Numbered from the stretch's first letter, positions 1 through 7,714 are shown. The stretch is DNA of 26,329 bases from CALARM01 sp964431735 (GCA_964431735.1 CAYSLJ010000104.1:1-26329), one strand, 5' to 3'. Program-made: numbers and translations. Notes: generated from the sequence alone by a model not told the origin.

Positions 1-121
1 AATTTATAAATTAAACAAATGTAATATCGTAGCAGTCTGTAATAAGAGTTTTTTGCAAGAGGATTATAGATTTTTCGGAAGAGTCTCACACACCGGAAGG
101 TATTTGATGACTTTTCGGATA

Positions 122-171
122 GGCTCTAAAGAACATACGCTAAAAGCTAATAGCTGATAACTCTTTGAGCC
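122..171. repeat. Hairpin enclosing three 7-nt tandem units
   Basis: GGCTC-T-AAAGA at 122-132 pairs with TCTTTGAGCC at 162-171, a 10-bp stem with one bulged base. The loop holds three heptamers in tandem: GCTAAAA (139-145), GCTAATA (146-152) and GCTGATA (153-159). There is no long T-run after the stem, so a rho-independent terminator for an upstream gene is possible but not shown. The rest of 1-269 is AT-rich and I see no gene in it; TATAAT at 236-241 could be a -10 box for the next gene, without a good -35. Confidence 0.5.
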
Positions 172-269
172 TTACATAATTTTATTCAACTATGTAAGAA
201 ATTATATTTTTTTTAAAACTTGCAAAACTATAGTTTATAATTATCTTCAAAAAATAAGAGATTAATAAA

Positions 270-1547
270 ATGATTATATGGATAATAGTATTTATAGCAA
301 GCCTTATGGTTTTAATAAAAAGTTCTTCCTCATTTGTGGATTCTGCAGAAAAAATAGGTCTTTCTCTCGGCATATCTCCTTTTATAATAGGCATAAGCCT
401 TGTAGCGGCAGGAACATCATTACCTGAACTTGCTTCCTCTATTATTGCAGTATTGGAAGGTTCACCTGAAATAGTGGCAGGAAATGTTACCGGTTCCAAT
501 ATAAGCAATATATTTCTTATACTCGGTATTACAGTCATAATAAGTAAAAAAATAAATATCAATTATGAAATAGGAAAGGTCGATATACCTTTACTTGTAT
601 TTTCAGCTTTTTTATTTACAGTAACAGTATGGGACGGAGTCTTTAATCTATATGAAGCCCTCATATGTATTGGAGGCCTTGTTATATATCTTTCCTATAC
701 TGCAACAAACCTGTCAAAAGAAAAACAGGATTTATTAACTCATTCAAAACTTCTGGAGCAAAAATTAAAAAGAAATTCAGAATGTTTGGAAAATCTGAAT
801 TTTTTCGAAAGACTGCTTTATTTTAAAACAGGTTGCGAGAAAGAAAGATTACAAAAAATCCTTGGAAAAGACAGGAAATTTGCCGATTTTTTAACAAAAA
901 TAAATATAAAAAATTTCCTCCAAAAAAATATTCACAGCAAATCCTGTTCTGACATAAAATCCTCATGTTTCGGTCATATTATCTATTTCAGAGGTCAAGA
1001 AGATTTTAAAGATAAATTCTTACAGATTATAGAAAACAGTTTTTCTCTTGGCCATACATTGACTCTCCTTGAAGAAAGCCAGAAAAAATCTCCTGTAAAA
1101 ATACCTGTAAAAGATTTCATTCTACTCCTTATAAGCGGTTTTTTTATTTATCTGGGAGCAAAATACACTGTTGATTCTGTTATAAAACTCTCGGAAATCT
1201 TTAATATCGGTAAAGAAATTATAGCTACCAGTGCCGTAGCAATTGGCACATCTTTACCGGAACTTATGGTAAATATTTCTGCAGGTAAAAAGGGAAATTT
1301 TGACATAGTTGTCGGAAGTATTCTTGGTTCAAATATATTCAATACTTTTGCCGTCATGGGTATTCCTGCTCTTTTTGGAAATCTTCCCGTAGGTTCAACT
1401 ATATTAACCCTGGGACTGCCTGTTATGTTAATGGCTACAGGTATATTTGTTATTATAGCTCATGACAGAGAACTTACTCTATGGGACGGATGGATGGCTC
1501 TACTCTTCTATGCTCTTTTCATAGAAAAGCTTTTTAACTGGTTTTAA
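270..1547 (+). CDS. Ca2+/cation antiporter (CaCA superfamily, YrbG-like) with enlarged central loop
   Basis: Inner-membrane antiporter that by family exchanges Ca2+ or a related cation for Na+ or H+. Both diagnostic alpha-repeats are present: GTSLPELASS followed by GNVTGSNISN near residues 49-78, and IGTSLPELMV followed by GSILGSNIFN near residues 326-362. Hydrophobic segments cluster in residues 1-145 and 275-425, giving two inverted halves. Between them residues about 148-275 form a hydrophilic, Lys/Glu-rich loop with four cysteines, so the protein is about 100 residues longer than typical YrbG-type exchangers (about 320 aa). The start has a modest SD (AAGAGA, 8 nt upstream). A sensor kinase begins 27 bp downstream with its own SD and is probably co-transcribed. 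The family call is firm; ion specificity cannot be read from the sequence. Confidence 0.9.
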   Translation: MIIWIIVFIASLMVLIKSSSSFVDSAEKIGLSLGISPFIIGISLVAAGTSLPELASSIIAVLEGSPEIVAGNVTGSNISNIFLILGITVIISKKININYEIGKVDIPLLVFSAFLFTVTVWDGVFNLYEALICIGGLVIYLSYTATNLSKEKQDLLTHSKLLEQKLKRNSECLENLNFFERLLYFKTGCEKERLQKILGKDRKFADFLTKINIKNFLQKNIHSKSCSDIKSSCFGHIIYFRGQEDFKDKFLQIIENSFSLGHTLTLLEESQKKSPVKIPVKDFILLLISGFFIYLGAKYTVDSVIKLSEIFNIGKEIIATSAVAIGTSLPELMVNISAGKKGNFDIVVGSILGSNIFNTFAVMGIPALFGNLPVGSTILTLGLPVMLMATGIFVIIAHDRELTLWDGWMALLFYALFIEKLFNWF

Positions 1548-1574
1548 CTGAAAAATTTTAAAAGGGAGAATGTA

Positions 1575-4085
1575 ATGAACTCAAATAAAGAAAAACTGCA
1601 TTTAAAATTAACAAATATTCTATCATCTGATTATGAGCTCGAAGAAAAAGGATTAAAACATATTATAGAAGCAACAGAAATACAACTGCTTATGAATAAT
1701 TTTTATAAGCTCACCGGAACAGGAGTCGGTATTCTGGACTTAAAAGGAAATATTCTTGTCGGAACAGGCTGGCAGGATATATGTACAAAATTCCATCGTA
1801 TTCACCCTGAGACACAGAAAAACTGTATAGAAAGCGATTGTTATCTCACACAGAATGTAAAGAAGGGACATTACCTTGCCTATAAATGTAAAAATAATAT
1901 GTGGGACATTGTTACTCCTATCATTATAGGTGGTAAACATGAGGGAAATCTTTTTCTGGGACAATTTTTCTATGAAGATGAAAAACTTGATTATGATTTT
2001 TTTGCCAGACAGGCTGAAAAATACGGGTTTGATAGAGATGAATATCTTTCTGCCCTTGACAGAGTACCAAGGTGGAGTAAAGACAGAGTCAATACGGTAA
2101 TGGATTTCTATGTAAAATTAATAGAAGTGATTTCAACTCTCAGTTACGGTAATATACAGCTGGCGAAAGAGATTTTTGAGAGAAAAAAAGTAGAAGAAGA
2201 ACTCAGAGAAAACAGGGCAATGCTTTCCAGTATAATGAATTCTACACCTCAATCTATATTCTGGAAGGATAAAAGCAGTGTATATATGGGATGTAATCAG
2301 GTCTTTGCAGATGCAGTCGGTATAGATAATACAGAAGAAATAAAAGGGAAAACAGATTTTGATCTTCCATGGCCGGAAGATGAAGCAAAAGCCTATATAA
2401 AAGACGACCGTGAAGTTATGGAAAAAAATATTATTAAAAGGCATATCATAGAACCACTTCAACAATCAGACGGTAAAAAAATTATTATTGATACAACAAA
2501 AATACCTCTTACCGATAAAGAAGGACATGTCTATGGAATACTCGGAGTTTATGATGACATAACAGAAAGAAAAAAAGCAGAAGAAGAAATAAAACAATTT
2601 TATCACACTCTCAATTCAAGCCTGAATGAAATTTATATATTTGATAAAGAAACACTTCTTTTTAAATTTGTCAGTGAAGGTGCTTTAAAAAACCTGGGAT
2701 ACACAATAGAAGAGATTAAAAATCTGACACCGGTCGATATAGAAAGGGATTTTGATATAAATTCCTTCAAAAAACTTGTCTCTCCATTAATTACCGGGGA
2801 AAAAGAAAAGATTGTTTTTGAAACAAGACACAGGAGACATGACGCAAGTCTCTATCCGGTGGAAATCCATTTACAGCTATATGAAGAAAAAAATGAATTT
2901 CTGTCAATTGTCCTGGATATTACGGAAAGAAAAAAACTGGAAGAACAGTTACTTCAGTCCAGAAAAATGGAGTCAGTGGGAAGACTGGCAGGAGGTATAG
3001 CCCATGATTTCAATAATATTCTCGCCATTATCCTGGGACATGGAGAAATAATGGAAGAAGAAATGCAGGAAGGCTCTCCTTTCCGCCAGGAAGTAAATAT
3101 AATAATCAGAGCCGCAAAGAGAGCAAAAGATCTGACGAAACAGCTTCTGGCCTTTGCACGAAAACAGACAATGGCAATGAAACCTGTCAGTCTTAACAGA
3201 ATACTTACGGATTTTGAGAAAATACTCAGAAGAACTATAAGAGAAAATATAAAAATTGAAATGAATCTTTCCCCTTCTCTGAAGATTATTAAAGGTGACG
3301 AAGGACAGATAGAACAGATAATTCTCAATCTCTGTCTAAATGCACAGGATGCCATGCCTGACGGAGGAACCCTTTTGATTGAAACAGAGGAAGCCTTACT
3401 ACTTGATGAAGTATATGTGAAATCTCATGAAGGAGTAAGTCCCGGCATCTACGCTATGATGGTAATAAGTGACACAGGTGAAGGTATGTCAAAAGAAACC
3501 CTCGGAAAAATCTTCGAGCCTTTCTTTTCAACAAAAGATATGGGGAGAGGCACCGGACTGGGGCTTTCCTCTGTATATGGAATTGTAAAACAGCACATGG
3601 GACATATAAACGTTTATAGTGAAACGGGGAAAGGAAGTAATTTCAAAGTCTATTTTCCTGTAATGGAACAACAGGACAGCATAAAGGTAAAAGCTCAGGA
3701 ACAGAGCAAACCATGTGGCGGCGATGAAACGGTTCTTGTTGTGGAAGATGAAGAACATGTGAGGGAACTTGCCTGTGCGATGCTGAAGAAATACGGATAT
3801 AAAGTATTTGAAGCATCAAGCGGTGAAAGGGCGTTGAAATTTTCAGAGGATTACGGAGAAACAATAGATCTGCTGATTACAGACGTAATAATGGGAGATA
3901 CAAACGGGAAAGAGCTTTACGAAAAACTTTCCGTTAAAAGACCGCAGATGAAAGTGCTTTATATGTCGGGCTATACGGAGAAACTTATAGGACATCACGG
4001 AATACTCTATGAAGGAGTGAATTTCATAAATAAGCCTTTTTCTCTGAAAGATTTTGTCTGCAAGGTAAGAAAAATTCTGGATTAG
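1575..4085 (+). CDS. PocR-PAS-PAS hybrid histidine kinase with C-terminal receiver
   Basis: Soluble sensor kinase with no membrane segment. Domains in order: a PocR-type sensory domain (about residues 35-195, GVGILDLKGNILVGTGWQDI then IIGGKHEGNLFLGQFF); two PAS domains (about 215-330 and 342-455), each ending in an ITERKK-type linker; a HisKA dimerisation domain with phospho-acceptor H477 in AHDFNNIL; a HATPase domain with N-box (LNLCLNAQDAMPDGG), G1 (DTGEGM), F-box (FEPFFSTK) and G2 (GRGTGLGL); and a REC domain (about 717-836) with acceptor D770 in LLITDVIMGD. The HDFNN kinase is the NtrB-like class usually coupled to a hybrid receiver. The PocR domain carries Cys70, Cys84, Cys89 and Cys105, a spacing partly shared with the kinase at 19004. 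No output domain is present, so a separate partner should receive the signal. It follows the antiporter by 27 bp. Confidence 0.93.
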   Translation: MNSNKEKLHLKLTNILSSDYELEEKGLKHIIEATEIQLLMNNFYKLTGTGVGILDLKGNILVGTGWQDICTKFHRIHPETQKNCIESDCYLTQNVKKGHYLAYKCKNNMWDIVTPIIIGGKHEGNLFLGQFFYEDEKLDYDFFARQAEKYGFDRDEYLSALDRVPRWSKDRVNTVMDFYVKLIEVISTLSYGNIQLAKEIFERKKVEEELRENRAMLSSIMNSTPQSIFWKDKSSVYMGCNQVFADAVGIDNTEEIKGKTDFDLPWPEDEAKAYIKDDREVMEKNIIKRHIIEPLQQSDGKKIIIDTTKIPLTDKEGHVYGILGVYDDITERKKAEEEIKQFYHTLNSSLNEIYIFDKETLLFKFVSEGALKNLGYTIEEIKNLTPVDIERDFDINSFKKLVSPLITGEKEKIVFETRHRRHDASLYPVEIHLQLYEEKNEFLSIVLDITERKKLEEQLLQSRKMESVGRLAGGIAHDFNNILAIILGHGEIMEEEMQEGSPFRQEVNIIIRAAKRAKDLTKQLLAFARKQTMAMKPVSLNRILTDFEKILRRTIRENIKIEMNLSPSLKIIKGDEGQIEQIILNLCLNAQDAMPDGGTLLIETEEALLLDEVYVKSHEGVSPGIYAMMVISDTGEGMSKETLGKIFEPFFSTKDMGRGTGLGLSSVYGIVKQHMGHINVYSETGKGSNFKVYFPVMEQQDSIKVKAQEQSKPCGGDETVLVVEDEEHVRELACAMLKKYGYKVFEASSGERALKFSEDYGETIDLLITDVIMGDTNGKELYEKLSVKRPQMKVLYMSGYTEKLIGHHGILYEGVNFINKPFSLKDFVCKVRKILD

Positions 4086-4087
4086 AT

Positions 4088-4258
4088 TTATTCTCCCGTG
4101 CCGTTCAGTATAAGTTCCATACCTTTATGAGCTTTTTCATTGGAAGGGTCAATTTCCAGTGCTTTATCAAAACAGAGAAGCGCTTCGTCATACCGGCCAA
4201 GTCCATAGAGAATAACATTTATAAGCAGAAACAGTAAAATATTTATTATATGTTTCAT
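4088..4258 (-). CDS. Very small TPR protein (56 aa), possible remnant
   Basis: An ORF of 56 codons with a hydrophobic N-terminus (MKHIINILLFLLINVILYG) followed by one TPR helix pair, LGRYDEALLCFDKALEIDPS, which fits the TPR consensus well. It ends two bases after the kinase stop codon, convergent with that gene. The SD is weak (GAAAG, about 8 nt upstream). One TPR motif is too few for a standard superhelix, so this could be a small membrane-anchored protein or what is left of a longer TPR lipoprotein like the one at 14944. The strong match to TPR consensus argues that this frame is or was coding. Confidence 0.55.
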   Translation of the reverse strand: MKHIINILLFLLINVILYGLGRYDEALLCFDKALEIDPSNEKAHKGMELILNGTGE

Positions 4259-4289
4259 GAATTTTCTTTCATGGGTTTATATGATAATC

Positions 4290-4310
4290 GTAACGCGTGA
4301 CGCGTGAAAT
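4290..4310. repeat. GTRA heptamer array (3 units)
   Basis: Tandem 7-nt units GTAACGC (4290-4296), GTGACGC (4297-4303) and GTGAAAT (4304-4310), between the small TPR gene and the zinc-finger gene. Member of the repeat family found at about nine intergenic sites in this window. Confidence 0.7.
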
Positions 4311-4353
4311 AGCATCTCATTATTCGTTATGACCGAAACGATCATGGCCGTTT

Positions 4354-4533
4354 TTACAACATTTTACTTCTATCATCAAAATCACTGATGTTTTCTTCTT
4401 CCCTGGAAAGATTGAGCATTTCATGAAGCAGATCTATACACTTATCACACACATAGATACCGCCAGGGCCGACAAAAATTTTTTCAACATGTCCCTCATC
4501 TTCATGACAGAAAGAACACTTTATATTACTCAT
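4354..4533 (-). CDS. Free-standing ClpX-type zinc-finger protein (59 aa)
   Basis: The 59-residue product is almost entirely a ClpX zinc-binding domain. Cys6 and Cys9 (KCSFC) and Cys29 and Cys32 (VCDKC) give the CxxC-x19-CxxC arrangement, and the context (FVGPGGIYVCDKCIDLLHEM) follows the ClpX N-terminus closely. In ClpX this domain dimerises and binds adaptors and substrates. The AAA+ ATPase that normally follows is absent: the protein ends after a short acidic tail (EEENISDFDD). A good SD (AGAAGG, 8 nt upstream) supports the start. It could act as an adaptor or decoy for the cell's ClpX, or as an independent small zinc protein. Fold confidence is high, function is inference. Confidence 0.85.
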   Translation of the reverse strand: MSNIKCSFCHEDEGHVEKIFVGPGGIYVCDKCIDLLHEMLNLSREEENISDFDDRSKML

Positions 4534-4581
4534 AATTTAAACCTTCTTTACTTAATCGGTGAAAATATTTACAGAGGAATA

Positions 4582-5331
4582 CTAATAAAAATCATAGGAG
4601 AAATAATAGGTCATATTATGTGCATGCAGAAGTTTTTCTACTTCAGGTCTTATGGAATAACTTATCATTAAAGGTACTATTTCTGATTTTAACTCTTTCT
4701 CCAGTCTTTTCAGTCTCTTAAGGAAAACATCTATATCTTTTTTTCCGAGATGGGCTTTACCTTCTCCTATGATATAAACTTCTTTCCTGTCAGTTTTTCT
4801 TATGCCTTTTCCGTATATATTAAGCTCCTCTTCCCTGGCATCCGAAAAAGTGTAGAATTTTCTCTTTAACCTGTCTTTAACTTCTATATTAAGATCTCTC
4901 AATAAAAGATCAGGAAGTGCTTTATAAGCCAGGTCTTCAAGATGAAAGCCGACAGTATTGGAAATACCTCCAACTTCCTTCTGAATGTTTTTAACACTTT
5001 TTGTAAGAGACTGTATGGCTGCCTCGGATTTCTTCTGAGCCTCTGCAAGTTCCTTCATGGTTTCTTCCGTTCTTTTCTGAGCCTCTACAAGTTCTTCTAC
5101 TTTTATTTCAGTTCTTTTCTGAGCTTCTGCAAGTTCCTCTACTTTTATTTCAGTTCTTTTCTGAGCCTCTGAAAGATCTCTTACAATCTCTTTAAGTTCA
5201 TTAAATTCAACCTTTGTGACAGTGTTTAACAGATCTTCATAGATTCTGCCCATAAGTTCTGCTATCTTCCTGGCAGATTTACTGTCAAGACTTTCATTCA
5301 GTTCTTCATAGACTTTCAGAGTGTTGAGCAT
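4582..5331 (-). CDS. Coiled-coil protein with PD-(D/E)XK-like C-terminus (DUF3782-like)
   Basis: Cytoplasmic 249-residue protein. Residues 1-50 are helical. Residues 53-108 are four 14-residue tandem repeats of the form LxEAQKRTExKVEE, an ideal two-heptad coiled-coil unit. Residues 125-249 form a globular alpha/beta domain with EEELNIYGKG followed by VYIIGEGKAHL, in which E190-G-K192 resembles the E-x-K half of the PD-(D/E)XK nuclease motif. This layout matches a widespread family of uncharacterised proteins (DUF3782-type) thought to be restriction-like nucleases; I know of no assigned biological role. SD GGAG lies about 8 nt before the ATG. It is separated from the zinc-finger gene by 48 bp on the same strand, so co-transcription is possible. 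Confidence 0.75.
   Translation of the reverse strand: MLNTLKVYEELNESLDSKSARKIAELMGRIYEDLLNTVTKVEFNELKEIVRDLSEAQKRTEIKVEELAEAQKRTEIKVEELVEAQKRTEETMKELAEAQKKSEAAIQSLTKSVKNIQKEVGGISNTVGFHLEDLAYKALPDLLLRDLNIEVKDRLKRKFYTFSDAREEELNIYGKGIRKTDRKEVYIIGEGKAHLGKKDIDVFLKRLKRLEKELKSEIVPLMISYSIRPEVEKLLHAHNMTYYFSYDFY
5008..5175 (-). repeat. 42-bp coding tandem repeat (4 copies)
   Basis: Four consecutive 42-bp units within the coiled-coil gene encode LSEAQKRTEIKVEE, LAEAQKRTEIKVEE, LVEAQKRTEETMKE and LAEAQKKSEAAIQS. The first two differ at one residue, so recent duplication is likely. Because 42 is a multiple of 3, copy-number change would lengthen or shorten the coil without a frameshift. Confidence 0.85.
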
Positions 5332-5534
5332 AAGAAAAACTCCATGTTTTCAGAATATTTTCTCCTATTATTATCTTATCACAGAGAAATAAAGATTTCA
5401 ATAAAAATCTTGTGAATGAGTGCCTTTTCATAGAAAATATTAAAAAAATATTCTCTATAAATATATACTGGTTTTTTCATTAATATACACAACAAAAGCC
5501 AGGTAAGACAAAACCCTTCACAGGATGTAATAAA

Positions 5535-6332
5535 TTAATAGAAAATATTTTTTGTCTCTTCATCTGACGGGAAAAGTAGCTCTATTCGGAGTTCGCGGGT
5601 CGTCAAATCAAGAGGTGTGCCAAAGGTTGTAATAGTAGTGAAAAAGCTGGCTTTTTTTCCATTTTTCTCAAGGATCAAACTCATTATAGGAAGTTCATTA
5701 TCAATTTGAAAATCAATTGTTCCACTACTGGCTGCCGATTGGGAAATTTCTTTGTACAATCCAGACAATTCAACATTTTGAGTCGATGCCACCTCATCCC
5801 GTAATCGAACAAGTAAAAAGTGTTCTACAGAAATCCAATCTTTTACATAATGACGCAGGCCGTCATCTGAAAAAAGAAGCCTGATGGCATTGTCATATTT
5901 TTTTAGAGCATTTTCTCCGGCATAGAATTTTACAAACTGCTCATATCCGGAATTTGCCATCAATATTTTATAGCCTGTATTAATAACTAAAGCCGGATAG
6001 GGCTCATGTTTTTCTAATATTTGTTGCAAAACATCTCTGACAATTTCCATCTTTGGTCCGTCAAAAGGCTCTTCTCTAAATTCAGGAGCATAACCGGCTA
6101 TTAATAAAATTGTATTTCGTTGTCTGAGTGGTAGTTTTAACGAATTGGCAATTTTTAAAACTAAATTCCGGCTGGGCTTAGACCTTCCTGTTTCAACAAA
6201 ACTCAGGTGTCTGGAAGAAATATCAATATCGAGGGCCAAATCCATCTGGCTGACTCTTTTTAACTGTCGCCAGAAACGTATCACTTGACCAATAGTTTCT
6301 TGTTTTTTTTCATTTTCAATCGAATATTGCAT
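5535..6332 (-). CDS. XRE-family regulator with MmyB-like ligand-binding domain
   Basis: Transcription regulator of 265 residues. The N-terminal helix-turn-helix (residues about 12-70) has the XRE pattern: IGQVIRFWRQLKRVSQMDLA, then SSRHLSFVETGRSKPS as recognition helix. The rest (about 95-265) matches the MmyB-like ligand-binding fold, with YPALVINTGYKILMANSG as its start and TTFGTPLDLTTRELRIELLF near the end. An upstream in-frame ATG exists, but the ATG at 6332 has a near-perfect SD (GGGAGGT, 8 nt upstream) and gives the usual N-terminus. It is divergent from the small membrane protein at 6424, with only 91 bp between the starts, and probably controls that promoter and its own. Arginine codons here are mostly CGN, whereas neighbouring genes prefer AGA/AGG, a hint of later acquisition. 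Confidence 0.88.
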   Translation of the reverse strand: MQYSIENEKKQETIGQVIRFWRQLKRVSQMDLALDIDISSRHLSFVETGRSKPSRNLVLKIANSLKLPLRQRNTILLIAGYAPEFREEPFDGPKMEIVRDVLQQILEKHEPYPALVINTGYKILMANSGYEQFVKFYAGENALKKYDNAIRLLFSDDGLRHYVKDWISVEHFLLVRLRDEVASTQNVELSGLYKEISQSAASSGTIDFQIDNELPIMSLILEKNGKKASFFTTITTFGTPLDLTTRELRIELLFPSDEETKNIFY

Positions 6333-6373
6333 AAATTTTACCTCCCAGGTAATGGACTTATTTATCAACAATG

Positions 6374-6390
6374 TATAATATATGATTATA
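6374..6390. promoter_or_regulatory. Inverted repeat in the divergent promoter region
   Basis: TATAAT at 6374-6379 (a plausible -10 for the plus-strand gene) and ATTATA at 6385-6390 (TATAAT on the minus strand) face each other across a 5-bp spacer. This can be read as overlapping divergent -10 boxes or as an operator for the XRE regulator. Neither side has a strong -35, so activator dependence is possible. Inference from position and symmetry only. Confidence 0.4.
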
Positions 6391-6423
6391 AAAATCAATT
6401 GTATTTTTGAAGGAGGGAAAAGC

Positions 6424-6774
6424 ATGCATGTATTTAGAATCCTTTTGATTATTATGTGTATATATATCGTTGGCTACACAGGTATAACCATATCCAATCA
6501 TGGATGGAACCTGTTTCCGATTTTTTTGGGAGATATGGCTGAAATGGGCTGGCCAGGACAATTTAATTCAGACTTTATGAGTTTTTTGATACTATCCGCC
6601 CTCTGGGTGGCGTGGCGCAATAATTACTCTTTCACAGGAGTTGGGCTGAGTGTAATTGCTTTTCTGGGAGGTATAATGTTCCTGGCTCCATATCTTCTAT
6701 ATTTAAGTTTCCAATCAAAAGGAGATATGAAAGAATTCTTTATGGGAAAAAGTAGAAGAGTAAATAAAATTTAG
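6424..6774 (+). CDS. Small integral membrane protein, partner of the divergent XRE regulator
   Basis: Predicted 116-residue membrane protein with about three hydrophobic segments: residues 2-20 (VFRILLIIMCIYIVGYTGI), about 50-65 (FMSFLILSALWVAWR) and about 72-95 (GVGLSVIAFLGGIMFLAPYL). A conserved-looking loop, LGDMAEMGWPGQFNSDF, lies between the first two. The ATG at 6424 is chosen over an upstream in-frame ATG because of the strong SD (GGAGGG, about 7 nt upstream). I recall proteins of this type next to MmyB-type regulators in other bacteria but know no name or function. The head-to-head arrangement suggests it is the regulator's target. Confidence 0.75.
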   Translation: MHVFRILLIIMCIYIVGYTGITISNHGWNLFPIFLGDMAEMGWPGQFNSDFMSFLILSALWVAWRNNYSFTGVGLSVIAFLGGIMFLAPYLLYLSFQSKGDMKEFFMGKSRRVNKI

Positions 6775-6825
6775 TGGAAAATATCTGGCCTGGCGTCTCT
6801 GTCTGACCTTTACGGGGCATTTATT

Positions 6826-7260
6826 TTATGGCGTAATGATAATGTCTTTATTGCCCGGATAAATCCGTTTAAAATCATTGATATTAAATGTCAAAATCTT
6901 ATCTACTTCAGCTTTAAGAGCAGCTTTAACTATTATGGCATCATATATGACGCCACCTGTTAATCCCAGAGAACAGACAAATCTGATCGTGTCTATATAA
7001 TCAGAAGAAGTAAGACTTATTATTTCAGCCCTGTTTTCAATATTTTCACAAATAAGTCTTAAAGCAAGTGATGGAGTAATTCTTGGGCTTACAGGTATTG
7101 AAGTAAGTACAGCATATAATTCTGCTATAGTATGAGAGGCTACAATAAAGCTAAATTCTCCTGACAAAGCACGTTTAAGCCAGGGGAAAGCCTGGTTATG
7201 CTTCGGGTAGGATGTAATAAAAGCCGGTACAATTACTGAAGTATCAAATAATATTTTCAT
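6826..7260 (-). CDS. vapC: PIN-domain toxin (VapC family)
   Basis: The 144-residue protein spans one PIN domain, the Mg2+-dependent RNase fold of VapC toxins, which inhibit translation by cutting RNA. Acidic residues sit where expected: Asp6 in ILFDTSVIVP, Glu47 in HTIAELYAVL, Asp107 in VIYDAIIVKAAL, and Asp129 in LTFNINDFKRI. Length is normal for VapC. Its start overlaps the antitoxin gene by 17 bp, the usual coupled arrangement. The specific RNA target cannot be predicted. Confidence 0.9.
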   Translation of the reverse strand: MKILFDTSVIVPAFITSYPKHNQAFPWLKRALSGEFSFIVASHTIAELYAVLTSIPVSPRITPSLALRLICENIENRAEIISLTSSDYIDTIRFVCSLGLTGGVIYDAIIVKAALKAEVDKILTFNINDFKRIYPGNKDIIITP

Positions 7261-7504
7261 AAAAACCTTTTATTCTTTCTTCCCTGATTTTGTAAATTTC
7301 ATCTTCAATATTTCCTGAAGATTGACCGGTAAAAAGCAATACTCCATCTTTATATTCAAGAGGATATTCCTCCTGAACAGGTTTTAGCAACAATTCATTT
7401 CTATTCGCTTCGATCTTTATCACACTTCCCGGCTTTAATCCCAGATCATCACGAAGTCTTTTCGGTATTACTATTCTGCCAAACTTATCTATTACTGCTT
7501 CCAT
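7244..7504 (-). CDS. vapB: AbrB/MazE-type antitoxin (VapB)
   Basis: An 86-residue protein whose first 45 residues form an AbrB/SpoVT swapped-hairpin DNA-binding domain (MEAVIDKFGRIVIPKRLRDD then LGLKPGSVIKIEANRNELLL). The C-terminal tail should bind and inhibit the toxin. It precedes the toxin gene and overlaps it by 17 bp. SD GGAG is present about 8 nt before the ATG. Two inverted repeats directly upstream (7522-7560), one covering the probable -10 box, point to autorepression by the VapBC complex. Confidence 0.9.
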   Translation of the reverse strand: MEAVIDKFGRIVIPKRLRDDLGLKPGSVIKIEANRNELLLKPVQEEYPLEYKDGVLLFTGQSSGNIEDEIYKIREERIKGFYENII

Positions 7505-7521
7505 AAAATCATCTCCTTATA

Positions 7522-7560
7522 TTGCCATTATATCATGGCAAATGCCATAAGTATATGGCA
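7522..7560 (-). promoter_or_regulatory. Palindromic vapBC operator/promoter
   Basis: Two inverted repeats: TTGCCAT-tatatc-ATGGCAA (7522-7541) and TGCCAT-aagtat-ATGGCA (7543-7560). Their centres are 20 bp apart, about two helical turns, so four ATGGCA half-sites alternate on one DNA face. On the minus strand TGATATAAT, an extended -10 box, falls inside the first repeat (TATAAT at 7527-7532). Repressor binding would occlude RNA polymerase, as expected for toxin-antitoxin autoregulation. Confidence 0.85.
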
Positions 7561-7714
7561 AATAATTCAATGAATAATAATAACGAAAGTCATTCACAAC
7601 GGCTCAGGAAATGTGTGATAAAGTTTACATTTTTTTAACAAAATTCTCCTTGCAATTTTCACATAATATATTATTATTTATCATGTAATATTCTTTATTT
7701 GAAAGGATTAACAT

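Noticed and set aside
220..241. TTGCAA plus TATAAT as a complete promoter for the antiporter
   Set aside because: The boxes are only 10 bp apart, far below the 16-18 bp needed; only the -10 is retained as a possibility.
4423..4671. Plus-strand 82-codon ORF
   Set aside because: It is the complement of the ClpX-type zinc-finger gene and the 3' end of the coiled-coil gene, both better supported on the minus strand.
4942..5172. Plus-strand ORF with repeating FLSL/KFLYFYF units
   Set aside because: Repetition mirrors the 42-bp repeats of the coiled-coil gene on the other strand.
5425..5460. AT-rich near-palindrome as a terminator
   Set aside because: The stem is almost all A/T with mismatches and no T-run in the right place for the flanking minus-strand genes.
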